This document shows positions 21,735 through 32,394 of a DNA stretch of 64,000 nucleotides, piece after piece. The notes under the pieces are model-generated. The model searched no databases, was not told the origin of the DNA, and worked only from the letters and a program-made list of their open reading frames with translations. Location: NCBI RefSeq assembly GCF_004379255.2, contig NC_056051.1:2010062-2074061 (forward strand), in the 5' to 3' direction. A program made the position numbers and the translations under genes. How positions within the stretch are numbered: position 1 is the stretch's first letter; every line of letters starts with the position of its first letter. The stretch is from Salvia splendens (Eukaryota; Streptophyta; Magnoliopsida; Lamiales; Lamiaceae).

Positions 21735-23075
21735 ATGACTTCCAACGAAGAAATCTATCTATCTTCACTATGTGATCAGATAATGGCCTTCTGCAACAGA
21801 TTAAACAAGAAGTTGGACGAGTATGACGAGTTTCCCTCGTCGTATACAACTCCAGCTATTTCCTACCACGAACAACCTTCTTGGCCTGTTGCAACTGCTG
21901 TCACTCAGCCACGTCCTCCACCAGACCCGCCCAACGAACAATCGTGGAATTACGTCCAGCCCGATTACCAGCAATCGTACCACAGCCTGCCCCGACAGCC
22001 GACTTGTTGGGATCCACCGGCCCAGCGTCAGGTGCTCTCAGCCGCGCCCCCGAGTTACCCGGTCGACGGTTATCAACCCGTCTTGCTTCAGCAGCACAAT
22101 CTCCCAACCTTTAATTCTGTTGGGCTTTCGTAGATCGCATACCAATAGCCACATCACACTAGGCTTCGACAAACCACTTGCTCTGATCTGCCTATCTAGC
22201 AACAGTTGCTCGGATTTCAGCTATATGATCAACCCTCAGCTCGCCCACCTTCGTGTTGGGAACCAATGCTTACAGTGACCACCGCCGCAAATCCATCCCA
22301 CCAAAACTACCAGCCGGTTGAATAGCAGCCCTACACTGGTGGACCTGATCTAACACCGCTATTTGGAGCGTCTACTTACGGACTCCCTGGAGCACAACTG
22401 CAGAAGCAGGCCTCGATTCTGCCTGCTGGCCAGCCGCCCTACACCGAGCAGCCCGCTACTGGCTTTTGCCCACTGACGAGTCACCAGTGCTCAGCAGCGC
22501 CGCTGCTGGCTGTTGTTGTCACACCGTACAGAGGCGGCCCAATGGTGGCCATCGTCGAACCCGATGATGTCGTTGTAGTGGAAGAAGTCCAAGATAAGTG
22601 CAGCAGCGAAATCATGCTCTTCAACCCCGAGTCCTATGCCGGAGATGAGATGCTAATGGTTGCCCTGCCCCCACTCGAGGCAATCTCTCTGTCGTGCATC
22701 CCCGATATCGTTGGAGAGGAAGAGACATTGGTAGATGATGAAGAGGAGTATGGTTCTACCAAGGAAGTGAAAAAGATGGTCGCATCGCTCAATGTTGCTC
22801 AGGAAGATCATATTGAGTTGATGATGTGGTTTAAATCCAATATGAATGGAGTAGCTGTGAATGGTGGCAACTACACGGAATTGGCTTCACAGCCCAATCT
22901 GGACGGTTTCCTTGTTGGTAGTGCTTCTCTTAAGCATAAATTTGGTTACAAGAAAAACTCGAGACTCCTCACTCTCGATTTACCCGTTCCAGTTGCAAAG
23001 GTGTACGAAGGGAGAAATTCACTTGTTCTGTGCCCATTTTATCCCGGAGGGTCGTCGCTCGTCGTTGCTTCTTGA
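21735..23075 (+). pseudogene. 446-codon Pro/Gln-rich ORF with four in-frame TAG codons
   Basis: One uninterrupted phase from ATG 21735 to TGA 23075, broken only by TAG at 22131, 22146, 22197 and 22323. The N terminus reads MTSNEEIYLSSLCDQIMAFC and NRLNKKLDEYDEF, probably helical. A long Pro/Gln/Tyr-rich middle follows, then an acidic region ([15 protein letters not shown]) and a C-terminal part with [15 protein letters not shown]. No gag zinc knuckle, protease or RT motif is seen. Just downstream, in another frame, HLEDKVIFNRGGVD overlaps the polypurine tract and faintly recalls Ty3/gypsy pol C termini. It could be a highly diverged gag-like protein; function is not known. Confidence 0.6.
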
Positions 23076-23117
23076 TTTTCACCTTGAGGACAAGGTGATT
23101 TTCAACCGCGGGGGAGT

Positions 23118-23378
23118 TGATACAATTATTAGTATTATTTAGATAGTTAATCATGAATTTGCATATCTCTTCCATATATTAGTTTTCTTGCTCATTAAGT
23201 TATATTAATATTATAAATAGGGCTTTTGTTATTCTCCTCAATCAATCAATGAAATCATAATTATTGTCTTTTATCTTTATTTAATTTTCAGTCTACAATT
23301 CTATCGATTGTCGACAAAGCGACGTTTCTCTGCGACTTTCATTATCTTCTTCACTTGATAAGGGTCATTCCCTTATCA
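23118..23378 (+). repeat. 3' LTR of the non-autonomous element
   Basis: 261 bp, TGATAC start directly after a GGGGGAGT purine run, with a conserved TATAAATAGGG. Confidence 0.85.
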
Positions 23379-23389
23379 ACTAGTTGACA

Positions 23390-23540
23390 CGAGCATATCT
23401 CTATGAATATTCCTTCTACCCTATTATTTAGTTAGTTATTAATTTGCATATCTTTCCCATATAATTAGTTTCTTATTCCCTAAGTTAGGGTATTTAGCAT
23501 TATAAATAGGGACCTTGTTATTCCTTTCCATCATTCAAGA
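23390..23540 (+). repeat. Diverged LTR-like segment related to 21442-21700
   Basis: Shares order and wording with those LTRs (TTAGTTAGTTATTAATTTGC, CATATCTTTCCCATATAATTAG, ATTATAAATAGGGACCTTG) but is clearly diverged. It stands before the short ORF at 23544, so it is probably the remains of a sibling element. Confidence 0.55.
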
Positions 23541-23543
23541 AAT

Positions 23544-23858
23544 ATGAAATTATCCTTTAGATTGGACCAAGCCGCCTTGCTCGCCCGTGTGACCGCTTGG
23601 TTTGAGGAGAACATTGATGATGAAACTATAGCTGCGGAGAACATTGATAATACTCCCATGATGGTATTGAGTGAGGATATTCCTGAAGACATTAACGATG
23701 TTTCCATCAATGGTACTCGCGATGATGGTGTTACTCTTGATGTTCTAGACGATGAGTCCTGTAAAGAGATCCCTAGGAACGACAATATGATGCCTCAAGT
23801 GCTCGTTGAGGCATATGATGACAAAACTGGTGATGGAATTTGTTCCAACACATCGTGA
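23544..23858 (+). pseudogene. Acidic 104-codon ORF fragment of a sibling LTR element
   Basis: Encodes MKLSFRLDQAALLARVTAWF followed by an Asp/Glu/Asn-rich stretch. Composition and position behind an LTR-like segment resemble the acidic half of the 21735 ORF, but no clear alignment can be made by eye. Family unknown. Confidence 0.35.
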
Positions 23859-24029
23859 ATTGGGGATAAAATATGATATATAGACTTTGCTTGAGGAGAA
23901 TGTTGTCAGCAATGAAGATAACTTTATTCAAGTTGAGAGCCTATCTAATGGAATTATTGGAACAACAGAGCTTATGTTCACCGGCATAATTGAGTCATGG
24001 TGCCGATCCAGTATACAAAGTTTGTTCCA

Positions 24030-24101
24030 TTATCGGCATCGACCGAGCACCTTCCCAATATCGCCATTGAATTTCTCCATGTCGAATTTAGCCGTAGTCA
24101 T
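24030..24101 (-). pseudogene. Copia C gag start
   Basis: On - from 24101 the frame reads MTTAKFDMEKFNGDIGKVL, a copia gag N terminus (family form KFD.EKFNG), then stops after GRCR. The rest of gag is absent or replaced, so the element lost its middle. Confidence 0.7.
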
Positions 24102-24127
24102 CGCAATCGATTCCTCAAAGAACCTTC

Positions 24128-24142
24128 CCACAGACGGTGCCA
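24128..24142 (-). other. Primer-binding-like site of copia element C
   Basis: TGGCACCGTCTGTGG on -, three bases inside the 5' LTR end. This form (TGGCRCCGTCTGTGGG) recurs after LTRs of several plant retroelements; the matching tRNA is not assigned here. Confidence 0.55.
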
Positions 24143-24145
24143 ATT

Positions 24146-24649
24146 TGTGAATCGATTGAACAACCAAATCAAAACGAAATAGCAAAGAAAATAAAGCACT
24201 CGATCATGTATGTGGTTCGGCCTTAATGCCTACATCCACGGGAAACTCAAGCTCCAATTTATTCAATGTCGAAACAGATACAAGATGAAGAACAAACAAC
24301 CAAGATTCACCACAACTACAATCTCCAAAATCCCTAGCTCAATTATACAATTGAACCAAGCAAACTAACCAAACATCTGAGACTATTTCCTTCTCTACTT
24401 CCGGCTACCAATAAGATCCAGATGATCCAATCTTGAACTCGGCTCAATAGCTCAAGAATTCTGCCGAGAGAGAGATATCGGGGAGAGAGAGAGAGAGAGT
24501 ATAAGTCTTTGAATTGAATTGAATTGATCTACTCCTCATCAAAGAAGTATTTATATGTGGGCCCTGCTCACAAACATATTCATCCGGCCCACCTCATTTA
24601 TCCAAGAGCCCAAACAATACTTTGAATATTTGTGAACCATAACCCAACA
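24146..24649 (-). repeat. 5' LTR of copia element C
   Basis: 504 bp, same ends as 20027-20539, with shorter GA and TTGAA microsatellites that explain most of the length difference. Confidence 0.9.
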
Positions 24650-25128
24650 CAAACAATGAAATTGTCCAACTTTGTATTGGGCACTTAGCCCAACAAAATA
24701 TGGTGAATATGAAGACATGTCTAGATGTAGGGACGTAGCCAGAAAATCATACTACTGAGGGCAAAATTATATCCAATGTAATTTTATGAATTTTAATAAG
24801 GGGGCATTTAGTGAAGAAGTTGATATATATTTGAAAATTTGTACCAAAATATAAAAGGATAAGAGGGGATGAGAATACGTATTTATCAAGATTAATGCAT
24901 GCACATCGATCGGGTCATTTAGGTATGTCCTTTGAACAACCAACAAATTTCATGTCTAGATACTTCATGATATATAACATTTGTAACTCTCATCATTACA
25001 CGTCAATCATGAGACTGATTTGAAACTGCATTGACTCCAGCAAGCTACACATGCAAGTGCTTGACCTATAAAATGATAGTCATCTCATGCACTCTTCACA
25101 CATTTATTTGCATTCTAAAAGCTCAACA
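24650..25128. other. Intergenic, nothing firm
   Basis: GGCACTTAGCCCAACAAAATATGG at 24679 echoes GGCACGTAGCCCAACAAAACAT left of copia C (19985), so the element may have split an older repeat. No gene. Confidence 0.4.
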
Positions 25129-25131
25129 TAA

Positions 25132-25833
25132 GAGTATCCACACAATAGGGAGGACACTTCCGTGGACAAGCCATTTTTTTTTCCTCAGCCACTTCTGATT
25201 TGTCCACAGCCACAAAAAAAAGTTTCCACATCAATAATGGACACTTTTTTTTGCCACATTTCACTTTATTTTATTTTTTGTACTCCCTCCGTCCCGCACT
25301 ACTTGCACTCTTTCCATTTTTAGTAAAAATTTTCACCTACAGCCGTCATTTTTGACTTTCCTATACACTCATTCCTTAATCTCCGTGCCGAAAAGGAAAT
25401 GAGCAAGTAGCTCGGGACGGAGGGAGTATATTTTAAAGTTGCCATATCTCGACTCTTCGGTGCCGGGTGAATCTTCGTCTCCACCGTGCATTTTTAGATA
25501 TAGAAAAATTAGAGAGTGAAAAGTGGATAGAGAGTGAAATGGGTGTGAAGATGTGTGTGGAGTGAAAATGAAGATGGGGTATTTATAATAAAAATTATTA
25601 AAATTTTGAAATTAATAAAAAAAAATCGGCTAAGCCGCGCCGGAATGGCCGCATAGTAGACCGCCGCACCTATCGCCGCTCCCCACCCCGCCACGTCCTC
25701 GCCGAGTAGTCGGCGAGGGCCCTTCCGCCCCTTCCCATCCGTCCACACCGGGGCGGACATTTCTTCCACTATGGATCGCCGTGGCTGCGGCGACTCCGGG
25801 GCGGCCGGCACATCGCCCCTATTGTGGATACCC
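25132..25833. mobile_element. PIF/Harbinger-type MITE with nested Stowaway
   Basis: Left end GAGTATCCACACAATAGGG and right end, read on -, GGGTATCCACAATAGGGGC; TAA flanks both (25129-25131, 25834-25836). Read on -, it has the layout of the other Harbinger elements here: terminal repeat, GC-rich region, A/T stretch, TATAAATACCCC (about 25580) and a C/T/A leader. There is no transposase. A Stowaway-like MITE sits inside the left part. Confidence 0.85.
25283..25426. mobile_element. Stowaway-like MITE nested in the Harbinger MITE
   Basis: Perfect 13-bp terminal inverted repeats CTCCCTCCGTCCC / GGGACGGAGGGAG with TA on each side, 144 bp. Interior CTACTTGCAC / GAGCAAGTAG also pair. Confidence 0.92.
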
Positions 25834-25836
25834 TAA

Positions 25837-28800
25837 GTTCACTGTCAAAGTTATTTTCTCGCCTCATTCAATTCATCTGAGCTCGTTTGTCTGCAGTGTT
25901 GCCACAATTATGACGAAACTGTTTCTTCTTTTAGGACAACGTATCAAATCGAGAGTACTAGTGTATATCATCTTGCAGACAGATGTCTTCCTCAATTCGG
26001 CTAAACATTTCAGTTCTTTGCTTTATATTGTAACTCAATTTTATTATTCCATTTCCATGTACCTCGTTTTCTTAATTCATTTTCTTTTGATATGTATTAT
26101 GTCTAACAAAAACTTGTTTTTTAATTAATTAATAACAAGTTTTGGGTTTAATTTCATTGTGATACAACTAATAAATTTTTTATTTTTTATACATAAAAAT
26201 AAAAATGGGGAATTCAACTTCCATTAAAAGAATAAGTTTATGGCAATATATCCGTACAAGATGATGAGATATCTCTTTTCTATTTTTACTTTCACACTTT
26301 TTCTTCATATATGTCCGTAATTTCTACATTTATGTTTATCTCATTTCCATATATAACAATATTTTGTCTCGGATAAATATGTTTAAAATAATAAAAAAAA
26401 ACTTGTAAGGAGATAGGAACATAGAAAAATTGAGAAAAAAATATCCGAAGTTCTAAACCTACACATTTTTGCAATGCAAAAAGTCAAGGATTGGCATGTG
26501 TTAGTAGGGATGAGCTGTTAATTACTTCCCCTTTCATAAAACGAATATTTCATCCTATTTATATAACATATTTTTCATAAATGCATACTCGATAGTTGGT
26601 GAAAATATCTATAGTCGACTATAGTTCATGAAAACAGTAACTGTTGCAATTTGTTGCAACTTTTTCCTAAGATTCACTAAAATATCATGATTGTTGATAT
26701 TGATCTCATTGCCTTATATTGAACTAACATATGGATGGTGAGATTTCTCAAATATCATCAGTATTTCAAAAAAAATTTAAGTTCATGTAGGCCATTTTTC
26801 AGCTTCGGTATCTTCTTTAATTTGGATGAATTTCTCCATTAAACTAAAAATACAAACATATAAAAATAGTATATTATTTGTCAGGCCAATTTAACATCCA
26901 TAAGAAATTTTAAAAGTGTCCTATGGATATTATATTTAAAAAAAAAAGCTAATTATAATAAAATACACAAACAATCATTTATTTTAGTTTCACACTTAAT
27001 TTTAAAATTGGTTGGGCTTGGGTTAAGAAAGATCATTGATCCATCGCTTTTAACAAAACGGGCCCCGGGCCTATTTGTGGCCTTTGAAACAAAAATTTTA
27101 ATTTGGACTATGTACTATAAAATAAATTAGTAAATTAATAGTAGTAATTATTTTTTATTTATTATTGTAATAGGAGGGTATGGTACTATGGTGAATAAAA
27201 TAGATGCCAATAATAGAACTAGAAGATTTTTTTATATATATTCTTTACAAGTATCAAGGGGGTATGAAAATGGTCTAGACATTTTGACTAATAAATATAG
27301 AACGCTTTTGGACAAAAATGTGGGCTATATGTAGTTTTGCTCCAAAAGAACTAATAAATCTGCTGGGGCCTTAATGGTTTATAGTCCTTTTAATTAAATG
27401 TAAACCCCTTACTATAGTCGAAAACCTGAAGTAGCAATCTTAGTTACAATCTTCGTCCCCATTATATATTTCAGTTTTCCATTTTAATATGTTCTTTAGT
27501 AATTGTCTTATTTCATTTTTACTATTTTTAGTATTGAACTCTACGTTCCGTTACTTCATTTTACTAATGTTTGTAAAGGTAGAATCCACATTTCACTAAT
27601 TTTTTAATCCTATCTTTCATTTTATAAAATCCACATCGGATCAATGAAAGATACATATTGGGTTGCGAAGAGAATATTTTTACTCACTCAGTCCATCAAT
27701 AAATGTCTCATTTGCTTTTTTTTACTACTTTTGATAATAAGTCATACACTCCACTAACTTTGTTTCACTTACATTTCATTAGAAAATTAATAGTATATAA
27801 AAGTAGGACTGGCCTTTTATAAACATTTTCCACTCACTTTCTACTAAATTTTTTAAAACTTGGTCTTATATTGGCAAGGAGTATCAACCACTAATTAATA
27901 TACAACTCTATAAGTATAACATGTAGGCAAGATTATATTATACTCTCTTCATCCACGATTTATAGTCACATTTTGATTTTATGCTAGTTTTGAGAAAGGA
28001 AGAAAATGGTGGGAAAAGTTAGTAGAATGTAGGTCTCATTTATATAATCTCCCGTCCCATGTTATTAGCACTTTTTATTTTCGGGCCGTCTCAAACTATT
28101 TGCACTATTTTTATTTAAGTAAAATATAGAGTATTTAATTAAGATATTATAGTTAATTAGCAGTGTTCTCCTTAGACTTAAAATGCTTATTTAATTAACT
28201 AATTACTAATTTATTAAATAACGTGTCCAAAAAAATTGTGAATAGAATGTGATAGATAAAATAGTAATTTTATAATAAAATGTGAGTATAGGAATATAAG
28301 AAGAAGTGAAACTTTGATTGTGAATGCTCCAAAATACTAAAGTGGGACATTATTTTATGGAGGGAGAATACCACCACATTATATAGGATCAAAGTTATAC
28401 TAAACCAAATGTAGGCTAGATTAAATCTAAGCCCTCTCACTAAGAAAAAACCTTTTGATTTTGATTAAAAAATAATCATTAATTTTCTTTGTATTGTCAC
28501 ATTTTCTTTTAATTTTGTAAAAGTTCAAAATAGTTTTATTCACTTATTTTTTTAATATTGCCGACAAAATTGATTTTAAGTGATCATTTGTCGTACTTTT
28601 ATTCCTCTTGTATACCAAGAATATAATAAAGCTACGCAATTGAAAGTTGTCGAAAGAAAAAGTTGAGTAAGGTGAATTTTTCTCGCAATAATATATACTA
28701 GAGTTTATACTATCGAAATTCATTGAGATAATTTGAGATTGGTTAGGTAGATAAATATGTCAAGCTATCGAAATGAAACCAATTTGGAGTAATTGTCTAG

Positions 28801-30893
28801 TTGATAATGAGTAACTCAAACAAGTTAGAAAAATAATGATAATTAACTAAATGTAATTATCACTATTTAATAAATTGAGTATACATTCCTTCAAAGAAAA
28901 TGATTGTATATCCGAATGGGAAAGCATCAATAATAAGGCAGTCAGAAATTCAGAGCATTTGCTTTAATCAAAGGCGAAATGCGTGTAACTAAAAACAAAG
29001 ACAAAGAAAGATAACGAAATACCATAACATAGTCATGATTTGGCAGTGGGTAACATTTTTCCCCTTTCACAACATCTTGGAATCTTTCCTACACTTTTCC
29101 CTCTCTCTTTCGACAAGAGAACTAGGAATTATCTGCAGATTCTTGAGATTTCTATCACACTTTATTTGTCGTGGTCGTCAATTATGGTTGGCAATTTTTA
29201 GTAGTACTACTTTAGACTCAATAAATTTAATTATATTTTAATATATTGTGCTAATGCATAGTAATTAAGTATACTTGGTGAAGCAAGAGTATTATGCATG
29301 CATATGATTGTATTAAAATGACAGTCATATTTCAAATGATAACATACCATTAATTAGGACTCTTAGATGTATCGCAGATTGCTTGTTTATTTTTAATTTC
29401 GTATCGCATATTGCTTGGAACTATATGCCGAGTTGTTTGCTTATGTATAATAGGTTGCTTGCTTAGATTGAGTGGTTTTCATGTCGAATGCACTAGTAGT
29501 TCATATAACTAGCAATATTAGAACTTTTTGGAATGTACTTGTATAATATAAGATGGAGCCAGTCTTGTTGCATGTTCATGATATCTTTTTCACGGAAAAA
29601 ATTTAAATTTGGAGTTTATTTTAAATAAAATATCATGAAAGTGAACCTGTTTTTTCTTTCTACAAATGCCATTAATTGCGTGTTTAATAACGTCAATTAC
29701 AATAACACGCTGATGACATTAATGTTATTCCAAATCATGTAGTAAGTATGTAATTGTTTGTCTTTGTTAAAATAATGGAAATGTGTAATTTAATAGTGAG
29801 GAGCCGTTTGTGCAAAGTTTGAGACCCGTGTTCGAAACCTACAATCAATATTTCCCATTTTCTAGTGTATTTGTAATTATTTCAATCTTTTAGTATAGTA
29901 TAATAATTATTTATGAGCTTATTTTTATAATATTAAATAATTTGATAAATTTAGAATTGTTTACACATAATTACATATTTTGTCATAGTCCGTATACTAA
30001 AAATTAAACCAGTAATAACATAATACTAAAATAATAAAAAATCAAATCACTAAAGAATAACATTTTTTAAAATATTAAAAATAATATAAACACAAAAAAT
30101 GAAAATAAATTTAAGAAAACCAAAAAAATAAAGTATTGTTCAAAATGTAGCGAAAAAAGTATATAGACATTTTGAAATATGCTATTGTTGTTTTTGAAAA
30201 TGCAGACGTGTTTATAGAATGCCAAAAAATCTACACTCGACGTCTATAATTTAATCATCTAGAATACAGTTTAATTATATTTTTATTATCAAGAATAGTA
30301 TAATTTGGCCTTTTTTGCCTTAATATTTTAATTGTTGGACAGTGTGTTGTCATTGTTAATAGTTTAATGAATGCTTCTTTGACTTAAAGAAATTTCATTC
30401 AATCATAATTAATTTGTTCCTTAAATTTTGTCACATTTTAATTGGGTACAGATTTTAAAAATATAATATAGAATGTAAGTTGAAAATATTAATGAAGACT
30501 TGGTCCTATTTTTATATATTAGTTTTATAATAAAATATGAGTTGGAATGAATGTATGCACTAAATGTTACAAATTTTATGGAAAGAATGAAAATGAAAAA
30601 ATATGATAAAATTTAAGGAGGAGGGTTATATTTTAATTTAAAATAGAGGACTATCAAAAGTTTGACCTCGTGATTTGTCATTTATTTACATTAAATTGCG
30701 TACTTGACATCTAATTCAGTTTCTCCTGTTTCACCTATATCTCAATAAAGAAAATCACATAGTTTCAAACTTTCAACAGCAATTTATTAAATTTGTTATT
30801 AAAAACTAGTAACACAAATTTAAAAGAGAAATAATCACATGTCTTGTCGATAATGTCATAGATTGATAGCCCAAATTTATTGAAGAAAATAAT
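25837..30893. other. 5-kb AT-rich intergenic region, no gene
   Basis: No coding signal on either strand. Weak MITE traces: CTCACTCAGTCCATC...GGCAAGGAGTA (about 27690-27886) and CTCCCGTCCCATG...TATGGAGGGAG (about 28050-28375). A sequence with a Pol III B-box look (GTGTTCGAAACC, about 29831) could be a SINE relic but has no matching A box or tail. Confidence 0.4.
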
Positions 30894-30895
30894 TA

Positions 30896-31324
30896 CTCCC
30901 TCCGTTCACCATTAGGAGTCTCATTTCTTAATAAAAGTGAGTGGAAAAAAAAATAATGGAATAGAGTCTCACTTATATATATTAGTTTTAAATGAAATGT
31001 GAGTGGAATGGGATAGTGGAAGGTGGGACCTATTACTCCCTTCGTCCCACAGTAGATGTCACACTTTCCTTTTTAGTTTGTCCCACAAAAGATGTCACAT
31101 TTCCTCTTTTGGAAAAAGTTCCTTCTCACATCAATTATAAAATTATATTTTCTCTCACCACTTAACACATAAAATAACATCTCCTAGAATCTCGTGTCAT
31201 CTCCCAAGTGTGACATCTACTATGGGACGAAGGGAGTACCATTTATGGTAAAAGTGAGTTGGGACTCCTATTCGCGAACGGACTAAAATAGCAAAACGGG
31301 ACTCCTATTCACGGACGGAGGGAG
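30896..31324. mobile_element. Stowaway-like MITE (outer) interrupted by another
   Basis: Ends CTCCCTCCGTTCAC and ACGGACGGAGGGAG, TA on both sides. GGAGTCTCATTT near the left and AAACGGGACTCC / TTGGGACTCC near the right are inverted partners. The inner MITE occupies 31036-31236. Confidence 0.85.
31036..31236. mobile_element. Stowaway-like MITE (inner)
   Basis: Ends CTCCCTTCGTCCCA and TGGGACGAAGGGAG, then GTAGATGTCACA and TGTGACATCTAC also pair, giving about 27 bp of inverted repeat. TA is duplicated at 31034-31035 and 31237-31238. Confidence 0.92.
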
Positions 31325-31326
31325 TA

Positions 31327-31985
31327 CATGTCTCATTTAATCGGACCTCACTCACTTTCATATATTAAACATTTATTTTTTTTCTCATTTATCTACATAA
31401 TCTCAAATTTAATACTCCCCCATCCTATAAGAATATACACTTTTAGTCGGATACCAATTTTAATTCATAATTGCTAAAGTACGAGAGATAAAAATAAAAA
31501 GTAAATAAAATATTGTTAGTCTCATCTCAATAGGTAGAAAAAAGTTTCCAAAATTTAAAAATATATACTTGTATTGGACTGACTACAATGGAAAGGTACC
31601 TAAATTTTTTTTCACATAATTGTAATAAATAGTACTCCATCCGTCCCGCTTAAGATGACACGTTTTCCTTTTTAGTTTGTCCCAACTAAGATAACACATT
31701 TCCTTCTTTTAAAATTTTCTCTCTTCAATTAATACACGCAAACAACTGTTTTTTCACTTCTATTAAAATATTCATTGTGATATAATATTTGTCTTTAGTG
31801 GGTGGCCATCCTTTTATAAATATAATAGTTGTCTTTAGTGGGTGGCCATCCTTCAAGATCATCAATGTGGATAGTTTAATAGTCACGTATAATACTTATG
31901 TGTAGATATTAATTATAAATAAGAGAATTATAGTTTTCTTGTTTGTATTTTTTCTCTTACTTTACCCTCTTTCTATTTTAATTAT
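31327..31985. other. Intergenic with a partial MITE
   Basis: A left Stowaway-like end (CTCCATCCGTCCCGC) at 31635 has no right partner. TTGTCTTTAGTGGGTGGCCATCC occurs twice, about 41 bp apart (31790-31853). No gene. Confidence 0.4.
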
Positions 31986-32051
31986 TTAGAGAATCTACAG
32001 CAGAGAGCACACTGTTGTCCGTCCGTGCCAGCGGCATGACGCCGCTTTCTG

Positions 32052-32099
32052 CCGCTGGCGCGGCGCTGCTCGATGCATCGAGCACGTCTGTGCCAGCGA
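32052..32099. repeat. Subterminal palindrome of the Harbinger element
   Basis: Same structure as 10752-10799. The centre TGCTCGATGCATCGAGCA is a perfect 18-bp palindrome here; the outer arms have a few mismatches. Confidence 0.85.
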
Positions 32100-32281
32100 G
32101 CAGCCGACGTGGCGCGTTCTGATTGGCCAACAGCATTTTCGTTGGAAATTTAATTTTTTTAATCGAAAATAATACCAAAAATAAAAAAAAAATATTTTTT
32201 CACAATCCCAAAAAAATAGCCATTTTTATGACCATTTTTCTGTATTTTTTTATTTTTTTATTTTTTATCCCCAAAATCATC

Positions 32282-32289
32282 TATAAATA
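32282..32289 (+). promoter_or_regulatory. TATA box of the Harbinger transposase
   Basis: TATAAATA 106 bp before the transposase ATG, followed by a C/T/A-rich leader. Confidence 0.55.
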
Positions 32290-32394
32290 CACACATTCAT
32301 CATCTATTTTTCATATCAAATCATCTCTCATTCATTTCTCATTCATATTTTTTCATACAACTTATCTACACATTCATCTCACTCAAACCCTCAA

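Larger units (their letters stand above)
21442..23378 (+). mobile_element. Non-autonomous LTR retroelement with one Pro/Gln-rich ORF
   Basis: Direct repeats of 259 and 261 bp begin TGATAC and end CCCTTATCA, about 95% identical. After the first comes ACTGGTGCTTTCACTT, a plausible primer-binding site. Before the second is CCGCGGGGGAGT, a plausible polypurine tract. The 1.4-kb interior encodes no protease, integrase or RT, only one reading frame described below. It lies inside copia element C in the opposite orientation. Flanking five-base words (GAAAA, ACTAG) do not match. Confidence 0.8.
20027..24649 (-). mobile_element. Copia element C, internally deleted and invaded by other repeats
   Basis: Direct LTRs of 513 and 504 bp (TGTGAATCGATTG...CATAACCCAACA on +), several percent diverged. 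The flanking five bases are TAAAC and CAAAC, a target duplication with one change. On -, a primer-binding-like site and a gag start follow the 5' LTR, and an RT/RNase H remnant precedes the 3' LTR. Between them, about 21067-24000 is other LTR-type material on +, including the non-autonomous element at 21442-23378. Confidence 0.85.

Noticed and set aside
25509..25811. 100-codon minus-strand ORF in the Harbinger MITE
   Set aside because: It reads through the GC-rich subterminal region and the TATA/leader; composition is that of the element, not of a protein.
29800..29860. Possible tRNA or SINE from a B-box-like GTGTTCGAAACC
   Set aside because: No cloverleaf, no convincing A box at the right distance and no poly(A) or target duplication.
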